Shown here: positions 52,870 through 61,634 of the stretch, piece by piece
Layout: each line of letters starts with the position of its first letter
How positions within the stretch are numbered: the first letter of the stretch is position 1
Origin: Nocardia seriolae NBRC 15557
GTDB taxonomy: Bacteria > Actinomycetota > Actinomycetes > Mycobacteriales > Mycobacteriaceae
DNA: 64,000 nucleotides
Direction: 5' to 3'
NCBI RefSeq assembly: GCF_007990715.1
Contig: NZ_BJWY01000004.1
Coordinates: 58,114-122,113 of the forward strand
Translations under genes and position numbers: made by a program
Notes under the pieces: generated by a model
What the model was told of the DNA's origin: nothing
Database searches by the model: none
What the model saw: only the letters and a program-made list of their open reading frames with translations

Positions 52870-53541
52870 ATGACGACTGCCGAGTGGGCCGAAGTTGATC
52901 GCTATCTCGTCGAAACCCTGGTGGGAGACGGGGATTCGGAAACCTTGCGGGCGAACGCGGAGGCGGGGCTGCCCGCCATCGACGTGTCGCCGCCGCAGGG
53001 GAAGTTCCTGTATCTGATCGCGAAGTCGGCGCGGGCGCGGCGGGTGCTCGAGATCGGGACGCTGGGCGGATACAGCACCACCTGGCTGGCGCGGGCCGTG
53101 GGCAAGTCCGGTCAGGTGGTGACCCTCGAGTTCGAGCCCAGGCATGCGGAGGTCGCGCGGGTCAATCTGGATCGCGCGGGCGTGGGCGAGCGGGTGGAGA
53201 TCCGGGTCGGGGCGGCCCTCGACACGCTGCCGGTGCTGGCCGACGAGCAGCCCGCGCCCTTCGATCTGGTGTTCATCGACGCCGACAAGGTCAACAACGC
53301 CAACTATGTTCGCTGGGCGCTGAAGCTGACCCGGCCGGGATCGGCGATCATCGTCGACAATGTGGTGCGCAAGGGCGGCATCGCCGATCCCGACTCGGCC
53401 GACGCGGCCGTGCGCGCCAGCCGCGAGGTCATCGAATTGATCGGGGCCGAGCCGCGTTTGGACGGGACCGTGTTGCAGACGGTTGGCGGTAAGGGCTGGG
53501 ACGGGTTCGCCTATGCGGTCGTGCTGGGCGAGGACGACTGA
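52870..53541 (+). CDS. Class I SAM-dependent O-methyltransferase
   Basis: A 223-residue methyltransferase of the catechol/caffeoyl-CoA O-methyltransferase group: VLEIGTLGGYSTTWLA is the SAM-binding motif, LVFIDADKVNNANYVRWAL carries the metal ligands, and IIVDNVVRKGGIADP follows. It would methylate a catechol-like hydroxyl with Mg2+. Monocistronic. Confidence 0.92.
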   Translation: MTTAEWAEVDRYLVETLVGDGDSETLRANAEAGLPAIDVSPPQGKFLYLIAKSARARRVLEIGTLGGYSTTWLARAVGKSGQVVTLEFEPRHAEVARVNLDRAGVGERVEIRVGAALDTLPVLADEQPAPFDLVFIDADKVNNANYVRWALKLTRPGSAIIVDNVVRKGGIADPDSADAAVRASREVIELIGAEPRLDGTVLQTVGGKGWDGFAYAVVLGEDD

Positions 53542-53658
53542 GTCCGAGGTCACTCACCCCGGGTGAACTGGGCCGATGGTGTCTGGTTCACCCGAAAAGG
53601 GTGAATTAGCTGAATGGTTGCTTGAATTCGCTCGGGTGGGGTCAATACGGTCATATGA

Positions 53659-53928
53659 ATGAGCGACCCCTACGGCCCGACCTTCCCGCCGCCGAACTTC
53701 ATGGCCCCTCGGGAACCCGAACCCGGCCCGGGCGCGCTCGATCGGGTACGCAAGACCGTCGCCGTGACCGCTCCGGTGGCGGCGCTGGTCCTGATCGTCG
53801 GTGTGCTGGCGGTCGTCATCTATCGCGGTGAGCATCCGGGTGACGCCGTGTCCGACGGCGACCGTCGTGCCAATGTCCCCACCTCGGCCGCCGTCGCCCC
53901 GGCGCGTCCGGCCGTGCACGCCTCGTAA
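53659..53928 (+). CDS. Small single-pass membrane protein
   Basis: An 89-residue protein: a Pro-rich cytoplasmic start (MSDPYGPTFPPPNFM), a basic flank, one membrane segment (about residues 33-56, VAVTAPVAALVLIVGVLAVVIY without its ends) and an Ala/Pro-rich outer tail. No family recognised. It resembles many small Nocardia/Mycobacterium membrane proteins. ATG 53659. Confidence 0.6.
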   Translation: MSDPYGPTFPPPNFMAPREPEPGPGALDRVRKTVAVTAPVAALVLIVGVLAVVIYRGEHPGDAVSDGDRRANVPTSAAVAPARPAVHAS

Positions 53929-53943
53929 GACGCCGCCGCGCAG

Positions 53944-54498
53944 TCACTTCCGCGATCCGGGTGCTTGCTCCGGATTCGCGGCCAATTCCTCCCAGTAGTC
54001 GACATACGCCTGCTCGTGCATGATGCCCAGGCGTAGCACCCGTGCGCGCGAGACCGCGCGGACGCTGTCGTCCGGGTCGATCTCCGCGTAGAGCTCGCGA
54101 TACAGCTCCAGCCAGCGGCGGTGTTCGGCGGCCTGGCCACGAGCCAGCGCCACCACGTCGCCGGGCTCGCCCAGGTCGGCGAAGAACAGTTTCAGCTGCG
54201 CCGGATCGCGGGTCTCCGGCGGCGGCGACGTCGGGTCGCCGAGCCAGCGGGTGAGTTCGGCGCGCCCGGCCTCGGTCAGATGGAAGACGCGGCGGCGGCG
54301 TCCGCTCTCCTCGGCCTCTTCGCGCAGCAATCCCTGGTCGGCCAGTCGCGGTGGGACGCGATAGAGCTGGGCGTGGGGGATGGGCCAGAACTTCTCGACG
54401 CTCTCCTCGATGCGGACCTTCAGGTCGTAGGGGGTCAGCGGTCCGTGCCGGGCGATCAGACCCAGCACGATGTGGTCCTGCGGGCCGAGTTCGGCCAT
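53944..54498 (-). CDS. PadR-family regulator
   Basis: A 184-residue PadR-type repressor: IVLGLIARHGPLTPYDLKVRIEESVEKFWPIPHAQLYRVPPRLADQGLL is the winged helix, followed by a C-terminal dimerisation helix set (Vtr-like). ATG 54498 with AAGGA upstream. It diverges from a SnoaL-like gene; the repeats between them are its probable targets. Confidence 0.88.
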   Translation of the reverse strand: MAELGPQDHIVLGLIARHGPLTPYDLKVRIEESVEKFWPIPHAQLYRVPPRLADQGLLREEAEESGRRRRVFHLTEAGRAELTRWLGDPTSPPPETRDPAQLKLFFADLGEPGDVVALARGQAAEHRRWLELYRELYAEIDPDDSVRAVSRARVLRLGIMHEQAYVDYWEELAANPEQAPGSRK

Positions 54499-54522
54499 GT
54501 CGCAATCCTTTCCTTGACACCA

Positions 54523-54573
54523 TCTCATTGAGACTATAACTTCGTCTCAGTCAGACGGTATCAATGAGACTAT
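54523..54573. promoter_or_regulatory. Repeats between PadR and SnoaL-like genes
   Basis: The 12-mers CATTGAGACTAT (54526-54537) and CAATGAGACTAT (54562-54573) are direct repeats differing at one base; the first also sits in a palindrome TCTCA-T-TGAGA (54523-54533). The second copy ends 10 bp before the SnoaL-like start. Likely PadR binding sites. Confidence 0.55.
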
Positions 54574-54583
54574 TGGAGTTGGA

Positions 54584-54991
54584 ATGCGCGACCACGCCAT
54601 CGACCTGTTCGACCGCTGGACCGCCATGTGGGACGGCGACCTCGCCCTGGCCGAGGAGATCATGGCCCCCGAATTCACCCTCCGCTACGCCCAGCCGGGC
54701 GCGAGCGAGTACGACGACATCCACGATCCCGCCACCTTCGCCACCGCGATCGACAAGTTCCGCGCCGAGCGGCCCGGCCTGAGCTTCTCGGTGCAGGGCC
54801 AGCCGATCGTCGAAATGAGTGACGCCCGAACCGGAATCATCGCCCGGCCCTACGGGGCCCGGGTCGTCGACGCGAATGGCGTCGTCGTGCGCGACATCAG
54901 CGGCACCGACATCCTGCGCTTCGCCGACGGGAAGATCGTGGAGGTGTGGTCGGTGTCCGGCGGGCTCGAAGGACGCAGCTTCTACGCTTGA
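54584..54991 (+). CDS. SnoaL-like protein under PadR control
   Basis: A 135-residue NTF2/SnoaL-fold protein: HAIDLFDRWTAMWDGDLALAEEIMAPEFTLRY at the start and GTDILRFADGKIVEVWSVSGG at the end are the family hallmarks. Substrate unknown. Divergent from the PadR regulator and presumably induced by a small phenolic or drug-like ligand, as in other PadR systems; inference. Confidence 0.85.
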   Translation: MRDHAIDLFDRWTAMWDGDLALAEEIMAPEFTLRYAQPGASEYDDIHDPATFATAIDKFRAERPGLSFSVQGQPIVEMSDARTGIIARPYGARVVDANGVVVRDISGTDILRFADGKIVEVWSVSGGLEGRSFYA

Positions 54992-54995
54992 GCCC

Positions 54996-55406
54996 ATGTC
55001 GAAGCGCCGCAAACCCCAGCCTCTTCCGACGGACTGCCCGTGCGGGCTGCCCGCCACCTACGCGGAATGCTGCGGCCGCCTGCACAGCGGTACGGTCCAG
55101 GCGGGCACCGCCGAGCAGCTCATGCGCTCGCGGTTCAGCGCCTTCGCCGTGCATGACGAGGCGTATCTGCTGCGCAGCTGGGATCCCGAAACCCGGCCCG
55201 CCGACCTGGATTTCGATCCGGCGCTGCGCTGGGACCGGCTCGAGATCCTCGGCGCGACCGGCGGCGGGCCCTTCCACACCGAGGGCACGGTGGAATTCCG
55301 TGCGCACTATCGCGCCCACGGTGCGGCGGGGCAGCTGCACGAGAACAGCCGGTTCCGCCGCGACCACGGGGCCTGGGTCTACCTCGACGGCGTGATCGAG
55401 AACTGA
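54996..55406 (+). CDS. YchJ-family protein with SEC-C-like zinc motif
   Basis: A 136-residue YchJ/DUF1186-type protein. The N-terminus DCPCGLPATYAECCGRLHSG holds the SEC-C-like zinc cysteines, followed by the NTF2-like UPF0225 domain (AEQLMRSRFSAFAVHDEAYLLRSWDPETRP, FHTEGTVEFRAHYR). Function unknown. It starts 4 bp after the SnoaL-like stop. Its last codons form part of a 20-bp tandem repeat array. Confidence 0.88.
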   Translation: MSKRRKPQPLPTDCPCGLPATYAECCGRLHSGTVQAGTAEQLMRSRFSAFAVHDEAYLLRSWDPETRPADLDFDPALRWDRLEILGATGGGPFHTEGTVEFRAHYRAHGAAGQLHENSRFRRDHGAWVYLDGVIEN

Positions 55407-55479
55407 ACGGCGGGATCCGGAACTGAACGGTGCGATCGCGAACCGAACGGCCGGATCGTGAACCGGACGGCGCGATCGG
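55400..55479. repeat. Four tandem 20-bp repeats
   Basis: Four contiguous copies of a 20-bp unit of the form GAACYGRACGG-N3-GATC-N2 start at 55400, 55420, 55440 and 55460; a decayed half-copy precedes them inside the YchJ gene end. The first copy includes the YchJ stop codon. The array fills the gap between two converging genes. Confidence 0.8.
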
Positions 55480-55485
55480 GGTCGA

Positions 55486-56259
55486 TCAGCCGACGAACAT
55501 GATCGAGAAGACCGCGCCCGCCGGATCCGCCAACACCGCCGTGCGGGCCGGACCGGGCCCGTCCGCGGGTTCGGTCACGATCGTGCCGCCGAGCTCGACT
55601 GCGCGGGCCGCGACGGCGTCGGCATCGGCCACCCGGACCACGAGTGACCAGCGCGGTGCCGGTTCGCCGGGCGCGGCGCGGCGCACGCCACCGAATTCGC
55701 CGGTGGCCGGCGTGGACAGGGCCTGATAGGGGTTCTCGGTCGCGGTCTCCCAGCCCGCGTTGCGGTAAGTCCAGCCGAGCGCCTTGGCGTAGTGGGCCAT
55801 CGCCTCGGACGGCGTGCGCGCCGCCGCGTAGTCGATCCACATGGGATTGCCGACCTGCCCCCAGCGCTCGGTGCCGGGATCGGTGATCGAGCGGGACACG
55901 CCGTAGGGCGCGCCGTCCGGATCGGCGAGCACGGCGAACTCCAAGCGGCCGAACACATCCGTCGGGGGCATGAGCACGCCCGCGCCCGCGTCGACCGCGG
56001 CGGCCACGCTCGCCCCGGTGTCCGCAACGGTGAAATAGGGCAGCCAGATCGCGGGTTCGGCTGTGCCGTCCGGATTCTCGGCCGACATGATGCCCGCGAC
56101 CTGCGCGTCGTCCTGGAACAGCAGCGTGTAGTGCCCGGCCTCGAGGCCGAGATCGCGTGCGGTCCAGCCGAACAGTGCCGTGTAGAACTCCGCGCTGGCG
56201 GCGATATCGGGGGCGGTGACGTCGAACCAGCGGGGTGTACCGGGAATGAGGTCGGGCAT
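55486..56259 (-). CDS. VOC/glyoxalase-family protein, two domains
   Basis: A 257-residue protein with two vicinal-oxygen-chelate modules: PRWFDVTAPDIAASAEFYTALFGWTARD (first) and NPMWIDYAAARTPSEAMAHYAKALGWTYR (second). Such proteins bind metals for dioxygenase, glyoxalase or resistance functions; here the usual metal ligands are only partly evident. ATG 56259. Monocistronic, reads toward the 20-bp repeats. Confidence 0.87.
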   Translation of the reverse strand: MPDLIPGTPRWFDVTAPDIAASAEFYTALFGWTARDLGLEAGHYTLLFQDDAQVAGIMSAENPDGTAEPAIWLPYFTVADTGASVAAAVDAGAGVLMPPTDVFGRLEFAVLADPDGAPYGVSRSITDPGTERWGQVGNPMWIDYAAARTPSEAMAHYAKALGWTYRNAGWETATENPYQALSTPATGEFGGVRRAAPGEPAPRWSLVVRVADADAVAARAVELGGTIVTEPADGPGPARTAVLADPAGAVFSIMFVG

Positions 56260-56405
56260 ATCGTCTCCTCGTCGATGACAGTCGTGCGCAAGCGGTGAGA
56301 GTCGGCGCGCATGCGCGGGCAGCGCAGGCTTGCGGCCGGTGCAAATATGCGGACGATGCCGGACAAGGGGATTCATCGGTGCCCGTGACCCCGATTTCGC
56401 GCGGA

Positions 56406-57074
56406 TCAGCGGGCGGAACGGGCCTCGAAACCGTCGCACAGTGCCTCGAGACCGGTCTCGAGCAGGTGTTCCGGGTTCAGTAGGGCGGTGTCGCCGGTGC
56501 CCGCGAGCCCCGCCAGTGGGGGCGGGGTGGGCCAGTGCGGGTCGCCGTCGAGCAGGGCGGTCAGGCCCGAGCGTTCGTCGGCATTGCTGTCGCGGCCCTG
56601 TAGCAGCCGGGCGCTGACCTCCTGGAGGGCGACCCCGGCGATGTAACTCCAGACCGCCAGGGACATGCGGGTGGCCTCGCGGGCGTCCACGCCGAGTTCG
56701 CTGAAGCCCTCGACCAGCCAGGCCAGCACGATCAGGCTGTGCTCGCCGAAGTTGTAGCGCGGCACCGCGAAGGTGAACAGCACCCACGGATGTTCCTGGT
56801 AGAGCCGCCAATCCACCTCGGCGGCAATGCGCACGCGGTCGCGCCAGTTCCAGCCCCGGCCCTCGGCGGGCGGGTAGGGATTGCGGCGCGAGACCTCGTC
56901 GGTCATGGCGGCCAGCAGCGTGTCCTTGTTGGGGACGTGCCGGTAGAGCGACATGGCCCCCGCGTTCATGCGCTCGGCGATGCGGCGCATCGACAGGGCG
57001 TCGAGTCCGGACTCGTCGGCCAGGGCGATGGCGGTGTCGACGATGGCGGCCCGGGTGAGCTTGGCCTCGGTCAT
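56406..57074 (-). CDS. TetR regulator of MFS exporter
   Basis: A 222-residue TetR-family repressor of the tetracycline-repressor-like C-terminal type: RAAIVDTAIALADESGLDALSMRRIAERMNAGAMSLYRHVPNKDTLLAAM is the DNA-binding domain. ATG 57074. It diverges from an MFS exporter with 112 bp between starts, where two GTAC-N3-GTAC palindromes lie. A classic drug-efflux control pair. Confidence 0.9.
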   Translation of the reverse strand: MTEAKLTRAAIVDTAIALADESGLDALSMRRIAERMNAGAMSLYRHVPNKDTLLAAMTDEVSRRNPYPPAEGRGWNWRDRVRIAAEVDWRLYQEHPWVLFTFAVPRYNFGEHSLIVLAWLVEGFSELGVDAREATRMSLAVWSYIAGVALQEVSARLLQGRDSNADERSGLTALLDGDPHWPTPPPLAGLAGTGDTALLNPEHLLETGLEALCDGFEARSAR

Positions 57075-57108
57075 CGGACGAATTCTTTCCTTCCCGCACC
57101 GGTTATGC

Positions 57109-57146
57109 GTACACTGTACCCACGGTCGCGCGTACGGCGTACGCGC
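57109..57146. promoter_or_regulatory. Paired TetR operators
   Basis: GTACACTGTAC (57109-57119) and GTACGGCGTAC (57132-57142; the second extends to GCGCGTAC-GGC-GTACGCGC, 57128-57146) are palindromes with centres 23 bp apart, about two helical turns. They lie between the TetR and MFS genes and fit two repressor dimers on one face of the DNA. Confidence 0.7.
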
Positions 57147-57186
57147 GCCTTCGATTGTCAGCCCGAAATCAGCCCGAAGGATGGTC

Positions 57187-58686
57187 ATGACGAGTACCCT
57201 CGCGCGTCCCGACGCGAAGACGCCGCGCCGTGCCTGGGCCGGGCTGTCGGTACTGCTGCTGCCCGTGCTGCTGGTGTCGATGGACATGTCGGTATTGTAC
57301 CTGGCCATGCCGACACTCACCCGGAGCCTGGATCCGTCTGCGACCCAACAGCTCTGGATTCTCGACATCTACGGCTTCATGATCGCGGGCCTGCTCATCA
57401 CGATGGGCAATCTGGGCGATCGGATCGGGCGGCGCAATATCCTGCTGATCGGCGCCACCGTGTTCGGAATCGCCTCGGTGCTGGCCGCCTTCGCGCCCAG
57501 CGCGGGCGTGCTGATCGCGGCGCGGGCGCTCATGGGCATGGGTGGCGCGACACTGCTGCCGTCCAGTCTGGCGCTGATCTCCACGCTGTTCCCCGACGCT
57601 CGCGCCCGGGCCACCGCCATCGGTGTGTGGACCGCCTTCTTCGCGGGTGGCTCGGCGGTCGGGCCGATCATCGGCGGCGTACTGCTGCACCACTTCTGGT
57701 GGGGCTCGGTATTCCTGATCAATACCCCGGTGCTGCTGGTGCTGCTGGTCTTCGGGCCGCTGCTGCTGCCCGAGCACCGCGCGGCCGGGCGCGGACCCCT
57801 GGACTGGGTGAGCGTGCTGCTGTCGATCGGCGGCATCCTGCCCATCGTGTACGCCATCAAGCATTGCGCGGCTGAGGGATTCGACCTGCCGTCGGTCGGC
57901 ATCGGGATCATCGGTGCCCTGCTGCTCACCGCGTTCATCCGCCGCCAGCGGCACCTGGCCGAACCGCTGCTGGACCTGAGCCTGTTCCGGCGCGGACTGT
58001 TCTCGGTGGCCATCGGCTCCAGCACGGTCGGCATGCTGGCGCTGGCCGGCATGAGCTACCTGACCAGCGTGTACCTGCAGTCGGTGACCGGCCGCGACGC
58101 GCTGGCTGCGGCGCTGCTCGGGATCCCGATGGCGGTGGTGGTGTTCGTGTGCTCGATGAGCGGCGCGCGGATCGGGCACAAGCTCGGCACCAAGACCACC
58201 TTCGTGCTGGCGCTGAGCCTGGCCGCGGCGGGCAATCTCATGCTGCTCGGGGTTGGCGTGTACGGCGGGATCGGCTGGTACGTCGCGGGTTCCGTGGTCG
58301 CGGGCATGGGTCTCGGCACCGCGTTCACGCTGGTGTCGGAGGTGGCGGTGTCGTCGGTGCCGCCCGAGCGGGCCGGGTCGGCGGTCGGCATCTCCGAGAC
58401 CAGCTTCGAACTCGGCAACGGGCTGGGACTGGCGCTGCTGGGATCGCTGGCGGCACTGGTGTTCCGGTCCGGCGGCGACTTCGGGCCGACGCTGGGGGAG
58501 ACCCTGAGCGAGGCCGGGGACAACGCGGCGCTGGTGGATTCGGCGCGCGCGTCGTTCGTCGACGGCATGCACGTCGCGACCACCACCGGCGCGGTGCTGC
58601 TGGCCGCCATGGCGGTGGTGGCGTTCTTCGCCAAGCCCGGGGCCACCGCGAAAAGCGGTGCGGTGGCGGCTGGATCGGTGCACTAG
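57187..58686 (+). CDS. MFS exporter controlled by TetR, DHA2-like
   Basis: A 499-residue transporter with about 14 membrane segments: SMDMSVLYLAMPTLTRSL in segment one and NLGDRIGRRNILLIG in the loop mark the QacA/SmvA-like drug exporter group. ATG 57187 is preferred to ATG 57181 because GAAGG abuts the latter. Probably induced when its substrate releases the divergent TetR repressor. Its stop overlaps the converging gene by 4 bp. Confidence 0.9.
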   Translation: MTSTLARPDAKTPRRAWAGLSVLLLPVLLVSMDMSVLYLAMPTLTRSLDPSATQQLWILDIYGFMIAGLLITMGNLGDRIGRRNILLIGATVFGIASVLAAFAPSAGVLIAARALMGMGGATLLPSSLALISTLFPDARARATAIGVWTAFFAGGSAVGPIIGGVLLHHFWWGSVFLINTPVLLVLLVFGPLLLPEHRAAGRGPLDWVSVLLSIGGILPIVYAIKHCAAEGFDLPSVGIGIIGALLLTAFIRRQRHLAEPLLDLSLFRRGLFSVAIGSSTVGMLALAGMSYLTSVYLQSVTGRDALAAALLGIPMAVVVFVCSMSGARIGHKLGTKTTFVLALSLAAAGNLMLLGVGVYGGIGWYVAGSVVAGMGLGTAFTLVSEVAVSSVPPERAGSAVGISETSFELGNGLGLALLGSLAALVFRSGGDFGPTLGETLSEAGDNAALVDSARASFVDGMHVATTTGAVLLAAMAVVAFFAKPGATAKSGAVAAGSVH

Positions 58687-59519
58687 CCGAAGATCAGCGT
58701 CCACACCTCCGCGATGCGGGCGCGCCAGGGCATGACCACGGTGCGATAGGCCCAGCGCACCGGCTTCGCCATCGCCTGCCAGGCACGGGCGATGGCCGCG
58801 AAGAGCGGTTGCAGCACGGTGCGATTCAGCCAGCGGCACGGGGCCACCACCGTCACCGCGACGACGGTGGTGGCCACCCGCCAGCCGAAGACGATCGTGA
58901 CCAGCAGCGCGTAGACCAGCGGGCGCAGCACCCACCGCCACAGGTGTTCCAGCGGCCGGACGATCAGCCACCTGATGAGCGGTTCGAGCACGGTGAGCGC
59001 GAACCAGCGGCCGCCCGGGTAGAGAATGCGCCGCCAGGCCGCGGAGATCGGGATGACGATCAGCCATTCGACGGCGGTCACAATCGTCCACGCGATCGCG
59101 CGGGCAACGGGCCGGACGATGTTGCGGAAGATCCAGGGGATGCCCGGTTTCAGCACGCGCCGCCACACCCACTCCTCGATGGCGCGCTGGATCGGGCGCA
59201 GGACATAGGCTAGCAGGAACGCACCGAGCGGGGTGAGGACCATACCGAACAGCAGCTGCTGGATCAGCAGATGCCATAGGTACCGGCGCACGAAATTGCG
59301 CAGCGGTCGGAAGACCCAGTCTCGGAACAAGATCGCCAGCGGTTTCGCCAGATGCTCGTCGAACAGCCCGAACGCCGCGGCCACGAGGCGGGGGATGCGT
59401 TTGATCGCCTCCCACAGCAGCCGCGGCGGTACGAACACCACGAGCACCAGGGTCCGCGCGATCCAACCGCCGATCGAGACGTGTTCCGGTGCTGCCCGTT
59501 CGGGCGTGTGCGTGGACAT
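58683..59519 (-). CDS. Unknown Trp/Arg-rich repeat protein
   Basis: A 278-residue protein I cannot assign. From residue 18 to the end it is built of imperfect units of about 20-28 residues, each with a hydrophobic stretch and then an Arg/Pro/Trp cluster (for example WVFRPLRNFVRR, YVLRPIQRAIEEW, RILYPGGRW, LIVRPLEHLWRW, VLRPLVYALL). The pattern suggests many short, interface-lying or re-entrant membrane helices. No signal peptide or enzyme motif. Monocistronic. Confidence 0.65.
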   Translation of the reverse strand: MSTHTPERAAPEHVSIGGWIARTLVLVVFVPPRLLWEAIKRIPRLVAAAFGLFDEHLAKPLAILFRDWVFRPLRNFVRRYLWHLLIQQLLFGMVLTPLGAFLLAYVLRPIQRAIEEWVWRRVLKPGIPWIFRNIVRPVARAIAWTIVTAVEWLIVIPISAAWRRILYPGGRWFALTVLEPLIRWLIVRPLEHLWRWVLRPLVYALLVTIVFGWRVATTVVAVTVVAPCRWLNRTVLQPLFAAIARAWQAMAKPVRWAYRTVVMPWRARIAEVWTLIFG

Positions 59520-59629
59520 GATTTCCTTCCCCCGAGTACCGCCTTCAATCCTGGCGTGGGAAAGTTGCTCGCGCCCTGGGTATTTCCACTCAGTTCTCGA
59601 TCGCGTACCGGCCAGGCGGTTACCCTCGA

Positions 59630-60535
59630 ATGGTGGCCGAGCACAACACCTCGAACAGTGCGAATCACGCCGGGTCCAATGGCCGTCCGCTGGCGGAACG
59701 GGTGGCGACCAGGATCTTCTATCCGACCTCCCGCCCGCGCGAGAAAGCCTTGCGTGAGGCCGTGTCCGACGCGGTCGTGCTGGTGACCGGTGCCTCGCAC
59801 GGCATCGGGAAGGCGGCGGCGAAGAAGCGGGCCGGAGCCGGGGCGACGGTGCTGCTGGTGGCGCGCTCGCGGGAGGATCTCGAGGCGGTGGCCGCCGATA
59901 TCCGCGCGGCGGGCGGAACGGCGCACGTATACGTCTCGGACATCACCGAATTCGAGGCCGTCGAGGAGCTGGGCCGCGGCCTGCTGGCCACGCACGGCCG
60001 CGTCGACATGGTGATCAATAACGCGGGCCACTCGATTCGCCGCCCGATCGACCAATCCTATGATCGCTTCCACGATTTCACCCGCACCATCGACGTCAAC
60101 TACCTCGGACCGGTGCGCCTGCTGCTGACGCTGCTGCCGAGCATGCGCGAACGCGGCCGCGGGCACATCGTGAACATCTCCACCTGGGGGCTGCGCATGC
60201 CGCCCGCACCGCGCTGGTCGGCCTACGGTGCGTCCAAGGGCGCCTTCGACATCTGGCTGCGCACCGTGGCGACGGAGATCGCCGCCGACGGTGTCACCAC
60301 CACCTCCGTCTACATGCCCCTGGTCCACACCCGGATGAGCGCGCCCACCGACTTCTCCGGCGTTCCCGGCCTGACCGCCGCCGAGGCCGCCGACCTCATC
60401 TGCCACGCCGTCGTCGCGCGGCCGCTGGAGATCTCACCGTGGTGGACCGGCCCGATCCAGGCCTGGACGGACCTGCGCCGGGGAGCCGCGCAACGCTTCA
60501 TGGAACGCGGTCTCGGCCGCCGGTCAGGGGACTAG
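59630..60535 (+). CDS. SDR family oxidoreductase
   Basis: A 301-residue short-chain dehydrogenase with an N-terminal extension of about 45 residues. VVLVTGASHGIGKAAA binds NAD(P), VINNAGHS follows, and SAYGASKGAFDIW carries the catalytic tyrosine and lysine. The C-terminal part (ISPWWTGPIQAW) resembles mycobacterial SDRs of the DltE type. ATG 59630 or GTG 59633. Converges on the quinone reductase gene with 12-bp overlap. Confidence 0.87.
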   Translation: MVAEHNTSNSANHAGSNGRPLAERVATRIFYPTSRPREKALREAVSDAVVLVTGASHGIGKAAAKKRAGAGATVLLVARSREDLEAVAADIRAAGGTAHVYVSDITEFEAVEELGRGLLATHGRVDMVINNAGHSIRRPIDQSYDRFHDFTRTIDVNYLGPVRLLLTLLPSMRERGRGHIVNISTWGLRMPPAPRWSAYGASKGAFDIWLRTVATEIAADGVTTTSVYMPLVHTRMSAPTDFSGVPGLTAAEAADLICHAVVARPLEISPWWTGPIQAWTDLRRGAAQRFMERGLGRRSGD

Positions 60536-61501
60536 CACCACCTTGCCGGTGGTCTGCCGCTGCTCCAGCGCCCGATGCGCCGCGACGGCCTCCGCGAGCG
60601 GGAAGCGCTGCACGGCGGGCCGCAACCGCCCCGCCGCGGCCTCGGCCAGCGCCCGGGTTTCCAAGGCGCGCAACCCGCCCGCGCGCTCGAGCATCGGCGG
60701 GCCGAGCACGAATTGGGTTGTCACGCCGCGATCGGCGAGCGCGGTCTCGTCCATCTCGATCCGACCGGCGGACCACCCGAACACCAGCCGCACACCGCCC
60801 TGGCCGAGCAGATCGACTCCGGCGCGGGCGATCTCGCCCCCGACTCCGTCGAACAGCACGGTCGCGGGCTGCTGCCCGTACTTCGCCCGGACGGCCTCCG
60901 GCCACGCCGCGTCCAGGTAATCGAGTGCCAGGTCCGCCCCGTTCTCGAAAACCTGATCGGCCTTGGCCTTTCCGCCCGCCAGCCCGATGACGGTGGCACC
61001 CGCCCCGACCAGGTACTGCACCAGCAGGGTCCCGATCCCGCCCGCGGCCGACGGCACGATCGCGACGGTCTCCGGGCCCGCTTCGACGAACCCGAGGATC
61101 CCCAGCGCGGTCCGCCCGGTGCCGATCATGGCGACCGCGACCCCCGCGTCCAGACCCTCCGGAATCTCGTGCAGCCGTTCGGCTTCGGTCACGGTCAGCT
61201 CGGCGTACCCGCCCGGAACCTGCCCGATGTGAGCGACCGCCCGCCGACCGAGCCAGCTCGGCTCGACTCCCGGGCCGACGCGATCGACCGTCCCCGCCAC
61301 CTCGCGCCCGGGAACGGTGGGCAGCTCCGGCAGCGGCATCGGCCCGGACACGATCCCTTGCCGCAGCGAGGTATCCAGCAGGTGCACCCCTGCGGCCGCC
61401 ACCGCGATCCGAACCTGTCCCGGTCCCGGCTCCGGATCCGCGACGCTCTCATTCCGCAGCTTCTCCGCGGCCCCGAACTCATGAAGGCGAATGGCCCGCA
61501 C
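60524..61501 (-). CDS. NADPH:quinone reductase-type MDR enzyme
   Basis: A 325-residue medium-chain dehydrogenase: LRQGIVSGPMPLPELPTVPGREVAGTV in the GroES-like half and IVPSAAGGIGTLLVQYLVGAGATVIG in the NADPH domain place it with zeta-crystallin-like quinone reductases; no zinc ligands. GTG 61501 with GAGGAG 5-6 bases upstream is chosen. Soluble. Confidence 0.9.
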   Translation of the reverse strand: MRAIRLHEFGAAEKLRNESVADPEPGPGQVRIAVAAAGVHLLDTSLRQGIVSGPMPLPELPTVPGREVAGTVDRVGPGVEPSWLGRRAVAHIGQVPGGYAELTVTEAERLHEIPEGLDAGVAVAMIGTGRTALGILGFVEAGPETVAIVPSAAGGIGTLLVQYLVGAGATVIGLAGGKAKADQVFENGADLALDYLDAAWPEAVRAKYGQQPATVLFDGVGGEIARAGVDLLGQGGVRLVFGWSAGRIEMDETALADRGVTTQFVLGPPMLERAGGLRALETRALAEAAAGRLRPAVQRFPLAEAVAAHRALEQRQTTGKVVLVP

Positions 61502-61634
61502 GACAACTCCTCTGTCTCGACCGGATGGCGACCTCCACCCTGCAACCTCAACCATTATTCAGGTCAAGGGGCGCGGGTTTTGGGGGCTTCCGGTGTTGAT
61601 CACATATCGGGGAATCTGTTCTCGGGGGTGCGAG

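Noticed and set aside
55400..55479. CRISPR array
   Set aside because: The 20-bp units are contiguous with no unique spacers and no cas genes nearby.
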